From Salinithrix halophila (lineage in GTDB: Bacteria; Bacillota; Bacilli; Thermoactinomycetales; DSM-45169): a stretch of DNA of 64,000 nt. Location: assembly GCF_042650125.1 (NCBI RefSeq), contig NZ_JBHSAP010000007.1, forward strand, positions 124,001 through 188,000, given 5' to 3'. Below the pieces are notes generated by a model that was given only the letters and a program-made list of their open reading frames with translations, was not told the origin of the DNA and searched no databases. How positions within the stretch are numbered: position 1 is the first letter of the stretch; each line of letters starts with the position of its first letter. Position numbers and translations under genes: made by a program. Positions 26,956 through 34,409 of this stretch are shown here, piece after piece.

Positions 26956-27662
26956 CCTTCCTTCGGACCTTCGAACTTATAACCGATTCCCCGGACCGTC
27001 TTAATGTAGACGGGGTTTCGGGAGTCCTCCTCCACCTTTTCCCGCAAGTGGCTGACATGGACATCCACGATACGGGTATCCCCGATATAATCGTAGTCCC
27101 AGACCGCGTTCAAGAGCTGATCCCGAGACAATACTTTCCCTCGGTGGTTGGCAAGGTAAATCAGCAATTCGAACTCCTTAGGGGTGAGATCCACGGTTTT
27201 TCCTTGCCGCCGAACTTCATACCCCTCGGCATCGATCACGAGGTCTCCCACTTTCAGCTTCCGATTCGGTTGGGGATCGGTGGTTTCCCGTACCGCTTCC
27301 ATTCGCCGAAAAATAGCCTTCACCCGGGCCGTCAACTCCCGGGGGCTGAAAGGCTTCGTCATATAGTCATCAGCACCCAATTCAAGCCCGAGAACTTTAT
27401 CAAACTCTTCCGTTTTTGCCGTCAGCATCAGGATCGGTAAGTGCCGGTTCTCCCGCCTTACCTGTCTGCAAACCTCCAACCCATCGACTTTGGGAAGCAT
27501 CAGGTCCAGAACCAAGAGGTCCGGCTGCTCCTCTCTCACTTTTGTTAGAGCCGCGTCCCCGTCGCCGGCTACCGCCACCTGATAACCTTCTTTTTCTAGG
27601 TTAAACTGAACCAACTTCACGATCGAAGGTTCATCATCAACGACCAATACCTTTTTGTCCAT
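26952..27662 (-). CDS. phoP: response regulator PhoP
   Basis: OmpR-type regulator of the phosphate regulon. The receiver domain (1-120) has the acidic pair VDDE, the phospho-acceptor in DLLVLDLMLPK and the conserved Lys in MTKPFSPRE. The winged helix (about 135-230) contains LTPKEFELLIYLA and DTRIVDVHVSHLREK. I chose MDKKVLVVDDE (236 residues, GGAGG eight bases upstream); starts four and eleven codons earlier are open, one with a fair ribosome site. Confidence 0.96.
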   Translation of the reverse strand: MDKKVLVVDDEPSIVKLVQFNLEKEGYQVAVAGDGDAALTKVREEQPDLLVLDLMLPKVDGLEVCRQVRRENRHLPILMLTAKTEEFDKVLGLELGADDYMTKPFSPRELTARVKAIFRRMEAVRETTDPQPNRKLKVGDLVIDAEGYEVRRQGKTVDLTPKEFELLIYLANHRGKVLSRDQLLNAVWDYDYIGDTRIVDVHVSHLREKVEEDSRNPVYIKTVRGIGYKFEGPKEG

Positions 27663-27784
27663 CTTCCCATCCTCCGCTTCCATGGGTTCTCCCAACTCTT
27701 CTGGATCACCGCGGCGATCAGCCTTCCAAGGCCATGAACCGGATTATTTTAGCCTCCCACGCCGCCGTACCATTCATCCCCCAT

Positions 27785-27812
27785 AGTATATAGTTCCCGT
27801 GCAAGGAGTAAA
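27785..27812 (-). promoter_or_regulatory. phoPR promoter
   Basis: On the minus strand TTTACT (27812-27807) and TATACT (27790-27785) are 16 bases apart, about 120 bases before the phoP start. Confidence 0.65.
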
Positions 27813-27831
27813 GACCCAATCTCCTATCGAC

Positions 27832-27859
27832 AAAAAAACACCCGTTAAAAAACGGGTGT
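27832..27859 (-). terminator. intrinsic terminator between mdh and phoP
   Basis: On the minus strand ACACCCGTT and AACGGGTGT pair and are followed by TTTTTTTG. It ends transcription from the mdh side before the phoP promoter. Confidence 0.88.
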
Positions 27860-27985
27860 AACTACCGAAGCCGGGTTCGCCATTGCACCATCTATATGCG
27901 GCGGCAGGCACAATAAGTGAGCGCCCATACCAACCGGCGCCTGAGGATGAGTCCTTTTGAATGCGCTTTCATCTATGCCTATGTC
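27860..27985 (-). other. unexplained segment between two hairpins
   Basis: A 126-base stretch enclosed by the hairpins at 27986-28007 and 27832-27859. It is GC-rich with internal self-complementarity. On the minus strand it carries a 26-codon frame (27975-27895) rich in Arg and ending YCACRRI, without a ribosome site. It may be a small RNA or leader. I recognise no family. Confidence 0.35.
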
Positions 27986-28007
27986 AAGGGCCCGTTTCCG
28001 GGCCCTT
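27986..28007 (-). terminator. hairpin after mdh
   Basis: AAGGGCCCG and CGGGCCCTT pair perfectly around TTTC, ten bases beyond the mdh stop. No T-run follows on the minus strand, so it may be an RNA 3'-end stabiliser or processing signal and not a full terminator. Confidence 0.55.
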
Positions 28008-28016
28008 CAATCATCT

Positions 28017-28955
28017 TCAGTCCAAAAGTTGCATAACCTTGCGAACCGAATCCGCTGACTTATCCAGCGCTGCTTTTTCCTCTGCGGTCAGATCCAACTC
28101 AATGATTTGTTCCAGACCGTTGCCACCGAGGACAACCGGGACGCCCAGATACATCTCGTTGTATCCGTACTCCCCTTCCAGGTAAGCGATGGCCGGCAGG
28201 ACACGGCGTTTGTCTTTTAAGATCGCTTCCGCCATTTGCGTGAGCGAGGCTGCTGGAGCATAGTAAGCGCTGCCGTTGCCCAGAAGACTCACGATCTCAC
28301 CGCCGCCTTTGCGGGTTCGTTCCACGATCGCATCGAGACGGTCTTTGGAAAGCCATTTCTCCAGCGGAATCCCGCCAGCATAAGAATAACGCACCATAGG
28401 GACCATATCATCGCCGTGGCCACCCAAAACAAAGCCGGTTACGTCTTCAACAGAGAGGTTCAGTTCCTGAGCAACAAAGGTACGGAAACGGGCGGTGTCC
28501 AGCACACCAGACTGACCAATTACGCGATGTTTCGGAAAGCCGGAGGTACGGAAGACTTCATAACTCATCGCATCAACCGGGTTGGTCAGAACAAGAATGA
28601 TACAGTCCGGGGAATGTTTAACCACCTGCTCGGTAACGGAACGCATTACCTTAGCGTTGGTGCTGATCAGGTCATCCCGGCTCATACCTGGCTTCCGGGC
28701 GATTCCGGCGGTGATGATCACCAGGTCGGAATCCTTGGTGTCGGCATAGTCCACTGTCCCAACAATATTGGAGTCGAAGCCTTCAACAGGGCTTGCTTCC
28801 AACATGTCGAGGGCTTTTCCTTTGGTCGGGCCTTCCGCCTGGGGAATATCGACGAGAACGACGTCCCCCAATTCTTTCTGAGCGAGCATTAAGGCCGTCG
28901 TCGCTCCTGTAAAACCGCTGCCGATAACAGAAATCTTCCTTCTGCGGATGGACAT
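28017..28955 (-). CDS. mdh: malate dehydrogenase
   Basis: NAD-dependent oxidation of malate to oxaloacetate in the TCA cycle. LDH-like MDH with nucleotide loop GSGFTGATTAL, DLVIITAGIARKPGMSRDDL, VLTNPVDAMSYEVF, GQSGVLDTARFR and the catalytic His in GGHGDDMVP. It has 312 residues. The ATG has GGAGG ten bases upstream. It is third in citZ-icd-mdh, the standard Bacillus order. Confidence 0.97.
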   Translation of the reverse strand: MSIRRRKISVIGSGFTGATTALMLAQKELGDVVLVDIPQAEGPTKGKALDMLEASPVEGFDSNIVGTVDYADTKDSDLVIITAGIARKPGMSRDDLISTNAKVMRSVTEQVVKHSPDCIILVLTNPVDAMSYEVFRTSGFPKHRVIGQSGVLDTARFRTFVAQELNLSVEDVTGFVLGGHGDDMVPMVRYSYAGGIPLEKWLSKDRLDAIVERTRKGGGEIVSLLGNGSAYYAPAASLTQMAEAILKDKRRVLPAIAYLEGEYGYNEMYLGVPVVLGGNGLEQIIELDLTAEEKAALDKSADSVRKVMQLLD

Positions 28956-28989
28956 GTTAGGTAACCTCCCGATTGGTTCCGTTGGTAGA

Positions 28990-30276
28990 TTAAAGGTTCT
29001 CGATCAGCTTCGTCGCAAACTCTGAACACTTTAGCTCTTGGGCTCCGTCCATCAAGCGGGCGAAGTCGTAAGTAACCGTCTTTTGGCTGATCGTCTGATC
29101 CATAGCACGGTAAATGCGGTCGGCGGCTTCCTGCCAACCGAGATGTTCCAGCATCAGAACGCCAGAGAGGATGACTGAACCCGGATTTACCTTATCCATG
29201 CCTGCATACTTCGGCGCCGTTCCGTGAGTAGCTTCAAAGATGGCATGGCCGGATTCAAAGTTGATGTTAGCACCAGGGGCGATACCGATTCCGCCCACCT
29301 GAGCAGCCAACGCGTCAGAAACATAATCCCCGTTCAGATTGAGCGTGGCGATGACATCATACTCCGCGGGACGAGTTAAGATCTGCTGCAAAAAGGCGTC
29401 TGCAATAGAATCCTTAATGATCACTTTGCCGGCGGCTTCCGCTTCGGACTGGGCCTGGTTGGCTGCATCTACCCCATGTTTCTCCTTGACTTCATCATAG
29501 TCCCGCCAGGTGAAGACCTGGTCGCGGAATTCCCGCTGGGCCAATTCATAGCCCCAGTTTTTAAATGCGCCCTCGGTATACTTCATGATATTTCCTTTAT
29601 GCACCAGCGTGACGCTTTTCCGTCCGTGGTCGAGAGCGTATTGGATGGCAGCCCGGACCAGCCGTTCTGTCCCTTCACGGGAAACAGGCTTGATGCCGAT
29701 CCCGGAGGTCTCCGGAAAACGGATCTTTTTAACCCCCATCTCTTCACGCAGAAAACGGATAACCTTTTTCGCTTCCTCGGTCTCGGCTTCCCATTCGATT
29801 CCGGCGTAGATGTCCTCGGAATTTTCCCGGAAGATCACCATATCCACTTGTTCCGGTTTCTTAACCGGGGAGGGAACACCGTTGAACCAACGGACAGGAC
29901 GAAGGCACACAAAAAGATCCAGTTCTTGACGCAAAGCCACATTAAGGGAACGAATGCCACCACCAACCGGTGTGGTCAACGGTCCTTTGATCGCCACATA
30001 GTATTCCTCGATCGCCTTCAGGGTTTCTTCCGGCAGCCACTCACCAAACCGATCGTGAGCTTTCTCCCCGGCGTAGATTTCGTACCACTCGATTTTCTTT
30101 TTTGAATCATACGCCTTTTCCACCGCTGCATCGAGCACACGGCGGGCAGCTGCCCAGATGTCCGGGCCGATACCGTCCCCTTCGATAAAAGGGATTACCG
30201 GATTGTCCGGCACCTGGAGTTCTCCGTTGTTCAGTGTGATTTTTTCTCCGGCTTCAGGGGCTTGATACCGTGCCAT
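28990..30276 (-). CDS. icd: isocitrate dehydrogenase (NADP)
   Basis: Converts isocitrate to 2-oxoglutarate and CO2. Motifs are PFIEGDGIGPDIW, the substrate loop around GGIRSLNVALRQ with the regulatory Ser, and NLNGDYVSDALAAQVGGIGIAPGANI. It has 428 residues from MARYQAPEAG, which has AAGGAG upstream; twelve further codons are open. It lies between citZ and mdh. Confidence 0.97.
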   Translation of the reverse strand: MARYQAPEAGEKITLNNGELQVPDNPVIPFIEGDGIGPDIWAAARRVLDAAVEKAYDSKKKIEWYEIYAGEKAHDRFGEWLPEETLKAIEEYYVAIKGPLTTPVGGGIRSLNVALRQELDLFVCLRPVRWFNGVPSPVKKPEQVDMVIFRENSEDIYAGIEWEAETEEAKKVIRFLREEMGVKKIRFPETSGIGIKPVSREGTERLVRAAIQYALDHGRKSVTLVHKGNIMKYTEGAFKNWGYELAQREFRDQVFTWRDYDEVKEKHGVDAANQAQSEAEAAGKVIIKDSIADAFLQQILTRPAEYDVIATLNLNGDYVSDALAAQVGGIGIAPGANINFESGHAIFEATHGTAPKYAGMDKVNPGSVILSGVLMLEHLGWQEAADRIYRAMDQTISQKTVTYDFARLMDGAQELKCSEFATKLIENL

Positions 30277-30356
30277 AGAACCACTCCTTCGATGATCATC
30301 GGTCATTGCCATGTTTCGTTTCCCTTTTTTCTCTGTGTCTTTCCCTTGGACTCTTT

Positions 30357-31469
30357 TTACCGGCGGTCAATCGGTACGTAGTGTTGATTGGTGGGCCCTA
30401 CATATTCAGCTCGGGGACGGATCAGACGGTTATCCCCGTACTGTTCCAGAATATGAGCAGTCCACCCTGTCACCCTGCTGATAGCAAAAATGGGGGTGAA
30501 CAGATCCCGGGGAATACCCAGGTAGTTATACGTGGAGGCGGAATAGAAATCCACGTTCGGTTTAAGACCCTTCTTCTTCTGCATGAGTTCGTCGATTTTA
30601 ATCGACATTTCATACCACTTTTTATCTCCGGTTTGTTCCGCCATTTGGCGAGACATTTCCCTGAGATGTTTGGCTCGGGGATCACCATCCTTGTAGACCC
30701 GGTGCCCGAAGCCCATAATTTTCTCTTTGTTGGCTAGTTTTTTCTCAATCACTTCTTCGACCCTGTCGATGCTACCCACTTCCTCCAGGGTACGCATCAC
30801 CTGTTCGTTGGCTCCGCCATGCAAGGGTCCCTTCAGGGCGCCGATTGCAGTGGTAACGGCAGAATAGAGGTCGGACAGGGTGGCAGTTGTGACCCGTGCA
30901 GCAAAGGTGGAAGCGTTCAGCTCATGGTCGGCATGAAGGATCAGCGCCTGGTCAATCGCCTCCACCGCGACAGTGGACGGTTCTTCCCCGTGAAGCATGT
31001 AAGCGAAGTTACGGGCTACTCCATATTCCGGACGGGGAGCAACAGGCTCCAACCCTTCACGAATACGAAACAGAGCCGCCACGATCGTCGGCATCTTGGC
31101 TGTCAAGCTGACCGCCTTTTGGTAATTGCCCTCGACAGTCTTGTCGTCTGGGTTTTCATCATAGAGACCCAGTGCGGAGACTGCCGTACGAAGAGCAGCC
31201 ATCGAATGAGCGTCCTTCGGATAGGATTTTAAGTGCTCGAGAACATTGGCGGGTATAGCTGCTTCTTCGCCCAGTTCTTTTTTCAATTGGTCCAGTTCTT
31301 TTCGTTTAGGAAGGCGTCCTTTCCAAAGGAGGAAGGCCGTTTCTTCGAAATTGGCCTGCTCCGCCAGTTCATCAATGTTAATCCCCCGGTACGTGAGGAC
31401 CCCGTCGACGATCGAACTGACCTGGGAAGTGAGAGCAACAACACCCTCCAATCCTTTAGCAACCGACAT
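30357..31469 (-). CDS. citZ: citrate synthase
   Basis: Condenses acetyl-CoA and oxaloacetate; first enzyme of the TCA cycle. It is a short (370-residue) Gram-positive type enzyme with active-site His in LHADHELNASTFAARV and GPLHGGANEQ, and MGFGHRVYKDGDPRAKHL. The ATG at 31469 has AAAGGAG upstream; 75 open upstream codons run through the control region and are rejected. It is first in citZ-icd-mdh, with a cre-like site upstream suggesting carbon control. Confidence 0.97.
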   Translation of the reverse strand: MSVAKGLEGVVALTSQVSSIVDGVLTYRGINIDELAEQANFEETAFLLWKGRLPKRKELDQLKKELGEEAAIPANVLEHLKSYPKDAHSMAALRTAVSALGLYDENPDDKTVEGNYQKAVSLTAKMPTIVAALFRIREGLEPVAPRPEYGVARNFAYMLHGEEPSTVAVEAIDQALILHADHELNASTFAARVTTATLSDLYSAVTTAIGALKGPLHGGANEQVMRTLEEVGSIDRVEEVIEKKLANKEKIMGFGHRVYKDGDPRAKHLREMSRQMAEQTGDKKWYEMSIKIDELMQKKKGLKPNVDFYSASTYNYLGIPRDLFTPIFAISRVTGWTAHILEQYGDNRLIRPRAEYVGPTNQHYVPIDRR

Positions 31470-31570
31470 ACAATCGCTCCTTTGCTTCAAATTGTGGTAC
31501 CCCGGGCACAAGGTAGGTCCTTTTACTCCCCGAGAGTATAAAGGCCTGAAATATCTGTATAAATATGAAG

Positions 31571-31584
31571 GCAAAGCGCTTACG
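31571..31584. promoter_or_regulatory. cre-like CcpA site upstream of citZ
   Basis: GCAAAGCGCTTACG contains the AAGCGCTT core of the catabolite-responsive element, with three mismatches to the full consensus. B. subtilis citZ is repressed by CcpA; the same is inferred here. Confidence 0.5.
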
Positions 31585-31612
31585 GTTGCGAGAATTGGAT
31601 CATATTCGAAAA

Positions 31613-31645
31613 TTTTTTTGCAACCACGCGCGCCTTGCAAAAAAA
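31613..31645. repeat. 11-base inverted repeat upstream of citZ
   Basis: TTTTTTTGCAA (31613-31623) and TTGCAAAAAAA (31635-31645) are perfect inverted copies separated by eleven GC-rich bases. It may be an operator (citZ in Bacillus is controlled by dyad-binding CcpC) or a hairpin. Confidence 0.6.
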
Positions 31646-31894
31646 GTTGAAGTAAGAGAACCGTCTGTGTTTGGGTCTTCTCTTTCGGCTCCATTACTCA
31701 ATTGAAACTGCCTTTCGTGCCCTGTTTCGCCCATTCCAGTGTACCATAAAAAAAAACCGTTATCATCACGCTGGATCAAGCGAAAATCATGATAAACTGG
31801 ACGCATACGAATACTGGAATACGGTTGGAATAAACCCATAGAGGGAAGAATGGCAAAAATCACCTTCCCGCAGTGAAAGGAGGTTCCTCGTCCT

Positions 31895-33040
31895 TTGAAC
31901 AAAGAAGCGGGGTGGATCGCGGCCCGTACAGCCTTGGTTGTTACCACCGCTATAACCGCTTATTTCCTACTCCTATTTGCCGTCCCTCTCACTTACCCAT
32001 TTCTAATCGGGTGGGCCATCGCTATGTTGGCTGAACCTGCTGTCCGGTGGATGGAGCGCCGCTTCCGTTTTCCCCGATGGGCGGGAGTAACCCTGACACT
32101 GGTCTTAGTGGCCGCTACCCTGTTGACCTTCCTGATCATTCTGGTCTCACAGATTGTCATCGAATTGACACACCTGGCCGAGCTGATACCCGGCTGGATC
32201 AACCAGTTAAATACCTATATTACGGAAACCTTGTTCCATCACAACAACCAACTGAGCAACCTGATCCATAATATTCAAGGCTACCTGGAAAAAAATCCGG
32301 AACAACGCTCGGAAATTCTAAAGAGCATACAGAACAACATCGGGGTCATCGCCAATAAAGGTTCCCAGATGATCACGGATATCATCGCTGGGATCGGCAC
32401 GTTTCTCGGCAACTTGCCGTACTATGCGACGGTACTCGTCTTCAGCCTGTTGGCAGCTTTCTTCATCGGGCTGGACTGGCCACGATTGCGGGAAAAAGTA
32501 AACCGGTTGATTCCTGCTCGTATACGGACAACCGGAGGGCTGGTCATCCACGATCTAAAAAGAGCGCTGTTCGGTTTTGTCCGAGCGCAACTCACCCTGA
32601 TTACCATCACTGGAATCATCGTATGGCTGGGCCTTTTAATTATGGGGGTGGAGTATTCCCTCACCATCGCTCTCGTGGCAGCTGCCGTCGACCTGCTCCC
32701 TTATTTCGGCGTGGGAGCCGTACTGGTTCCCTGGTCCCTATACCTTTTTCTCACCGGTGCTGCTCCATTAGGAACGGGGATCGCCATCCTGTACCTGATC
32801 CTTATTCTCGTCCGTCAATTCCTGGAGCCAAAACTGGTGGCGACAAATATCGGATTGGACCCCCTCCTGACGCTATTCGCCCTCTTCGTCGGATTGAAAC
32901 TTCTAGGCGTACTGGGTCTAGTCGTGGGCCCAGTCCTCGCGGTGATTCTGCTTGCCCTTCACCGAGCTGGTGTCTTCACGGATCTATGGCAATATATTGT
33001 CAGAGGGCGCGTTAAAAAGGAGACGACCACCAACCGTTGA
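31895..33040 (+). CDS. ytvI: sporulation integral membrane protein YtvI
   Basis: AI-2E exporter family (PF01594) membrane protein, 381 residues with about seven to eight helices: a pair at the N-terminus, a large middle soluble loop (about 95-160) and a hydrophobic C-terminal block ending in VGPVLAVILLALHRAG. YtvI is linked to sporulation in Bacillus; its cargo is unknown. The start is TTG with AAAGGAGG ten bases upstream. It is one of few plus-strand genes in the first half of the window. Confidence 0.9.
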   Translation: MNKEAGWIAARTALVVTTAITAYFLLLFAVPLTYPFLIGWAIAMLAEPAVRWMERRFRFPRWAGVTLTLVLVAATLLTFLIILVSQIVIELTHLAELIPGWINQLNTYITETLFHHNNQLSNLIHNIQGYLEKNPEQRSEILKSIQNNIGVIANKGSQMITDIIAGIGTFLGNLPYYATVLVFSLLAAFFIGLDWPRLREKVNRLIPARIRTTGGLVIHDLKRALFGFVRAQLTLITITGIIVWLGLLIMGVEYSLTIALVAAAVDLLPYFGVGAVLVPWSLYLFLTGAAPLGTGIAILYLILILVRQFLEPKLVATNIGLDPLLTLFALFVGLKLLGVLGLVVGPVLAVILLALHRAGVFTDLWQYIVRGRVKKETTTNR

Positions 33041-33049
33041 CCCGAAAGA

Positions 33050-33079
33050 AAAAACCTCCCTGCAAAGGGAGGTCTTTTT
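33050..33079. terminator. bidirectional terminator between ytvI and fxsA
   Basis: ACCTCCC and GGGAGGT pair around TGCAAA, with A-run and T-run flanks. It serves the two convergent genes. Confidence 0.88.
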
Positions 33080-33091
33080 GTGGAGGGTAGG

Positions 33092-33493
33092 TTACCGTTC
33101 CCTGCGCCCAACCCAGACGATTTTGCCGCTACCTATCCATTTTGTAAACCAACGCTTCAGGAATAATTTAACGATCCCCCGAGTGTAGGGGATCAGAAGA
33201 AAAAGACCCGCTGCATCGGTGAAAAAACCGGGAGTGAGGAGCAACAATCCACCACTTAAGATGCAAACGCCATCCAAGATGGCATCGCCCGGCAATTCGC
33301 CATTATTTAGCTGGACCCGTGCCAAATTAAGCGTCTGCAGTCCCTGCCAACGAGCCAGCCAGCCCCCGACGATGCCGGTAGTAATCACCGCGAGCACAGT
33401 CGACCAAGAACCGATGACCTTTCCGATGGAGACCAACCCCCAAATCTCCAATGCAGGGACGAGAATCATTAAAAGGATCAGAATGCGAAACAT
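33092..33493 (-). CDS. fxsA: FxsA family membrane protein
   Basis: A 133-residue membrane protein matching FxsA (YtzA in Bacillus), with an ILVPALEIWGL start, SIGKVIGSWSTVLAVITTGIVGG and LLLTPGFFTDAAGLFLLIP. E. coli FxsA prevents F exclusion of phage T7; the role in Gram-positives is unknown. The ATG has GGGGAG seven bases upstream. It is probably co-transcribed with the thioesterase gene just upstream. Confidence 0.88.
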   Translation of the reverse strand: MFRILILLMILVPALEIWGLVSIGKVIGSWSTVLAVITTGIVGGWLARWQGLQTLNLARVQLNNGELPGDAILDGVCILSGGLLLLTPGFFTDAAGLFLLIPYTRGIVKLFLKRWFTKWIGSGKIVWVGRRER

Positions 33494-33497
33494 TCCT

Positions 33498-33932
33498 TCA
33501 CTCCCCTTCATCCCCAGGCCGCACAACGACCGCAGAAAGTTTTTGATATACCTTTGGATGGGTTTCTTTCAAGCTAACCCGCTTCATACTGGTATCTACC
33601 CATAGGTGGGTGGTCTTCCCCCGGGCGAGGAGATCTTTGGTGTCGGCTTTTTGCACATCATATTGAAAAACGAGCTTGGGACCCCTTACCTCTCCAACGC
33701 GGGTAAGAATTTTCACCTCATCGTCATACCGTGCCGAAGCAATAAAGCGACAATGAAGATCGACCACCGGCAGGAGAATTCCCTGCCGTTCCAGCTCCCC
33801 GTAAGAGAGTCCCAGTTCACGGATCATCTCTGTCCTGCCCACCTCAAACCAGACGGGGTAATTGCTGTGGTGGACAAGTCCCATTTGATCGGTTTCCTTG
33901 TATCGCACACGAAAGGTTGTTTTATGGATCAT
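33498..33932 (-). CDS. hot-dog fold acyl-CoA thioesterase
   Basis: 4-hydroxybenzoyl-CoA thioesterase / YbgC-type enzyme of about 144 residues. The N-terminal FRVRYKETDQMGLVHHSNYPVWFE contains the catalytic Asp in the Y-x-E-T-D-x-M-G loop. It hydrolyses small acyl-CoA esters; the substrate is unknown. I chose the ATG with GGAGG seven bases upstream (MIHKTTF). It ends four bases before the fxsA start. Confidence 0.85.
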   Translation of the reverse strand: MIHKTTFRVRYKETDQMGLVHHSNYPVWFEVGRTEMIRELGLSYGELERQGILLPVVDLHCRFIASARYDDEVKILTRVGEVRGPKLVFQYDVQKADTKDLLARGKTTHLWVDTSMKRVSLKETHPKVYQKLSAVVVRPGDEGE

Positions 33933-34235
33933 CTTCATGCCTCCGCAGCTCATGATCATCGCATATAGCTCCCCGCGGGACTGATCCTCTGTAGATGATT
34001 ATACCCCAATAACGGGCTTTGTTACCGTCGGATCGTTAAGCATTCCCCTGAATGGAACACTTGGAGAAGGAATCGGCAGGAAAACGAACCTCCCTGCCCA
34101 TCCCGCTGGCGCGTTACATAATTCCGGGACGAATCACACATAATGTGAATAGCCAAACCTCCAAGAAGCGGATACAATAGAAGTACAAATACGGAAAGAC
34201 ACGGAAAACTAGAGTCATGAAAGGAGTTGTCTCTG
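33933..34235. other. intergenic region before the small basic ORF
   Basis: About 300 bases without a recognisable gene. CACATAATGTG (near 34137-34147) is palindromic, and GATACAAT near 34171 could be a -10 element for the small ORF at 34236. Confidence 0.4.
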
Positions 34236-34310
34236 ATGAAACTCCGGCGGCGAAAAACACGGCGAAAAAAATTGCGCTGGTGGATCTATCCCCGTCTGCG
34301 TACTATCTGA
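34236..34310 (+). CDS. small highly basic peptide
   Basis: A 24-residue frame beginning MKLRRRKTRRKK and ending YPRLRTI, with more than 40 per cent Arg and Lys and a WW pair. A good ribosome site (AAAGGAG) lies nine bases before the ATG and a strong terminator follows 56 bases after the stop, which makes a self-contained gene of about 150 bases likely. No known family is recognised; nucleic-acid or membrane binding would fit the charge. A second frame (34217-34333, 38 codons) overlaps it but has a poor ribosome site. Confidence 0.5.
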   Translation: MKLRRRKTRRKKLRWWIYPRLRTI

Positions 34311-34365
34311 TACAGATCGCCGCACTGGCCTGATGCCTTCCTCACGTATCGATACCCCTACTGTC

Positions 34366-34398
34366 AAAAAAAAGCGCTGGCATCCAGCGCTTTTTTTG
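34366..34398. terminator. bidirectional terminator after pyk and the small ORF
   Basis: AAAGCGCTGG and CCAGCGCTTT pair around CAT, flanked by a run of As on one side and of Ts on the other. Confidence 0.92.
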
Positions 34399-34409
34399 TT
34401 ACCCGCTTT

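Larger units (their letters stand above)
31470..31894. other. divergent control region citZ / ytvI
   Basis: A 425-base region. It contains a cre-like site (31571-31584), a long A/T-tipped inverted repeat (31613-31645) and, near 31870, the AAAGGAGG ribosome site of ytvI. No protein gene is supported in it. Confidence 0.6.

Noticed and set aside
34217..34333. A 38-codon frame overlapping the small basic ORF
   Set aside because: Its ATG lacks a ribosome site, while the overlapping 24-codon frame has AAAGGAG at proper distance. It is kept as an alternative only.
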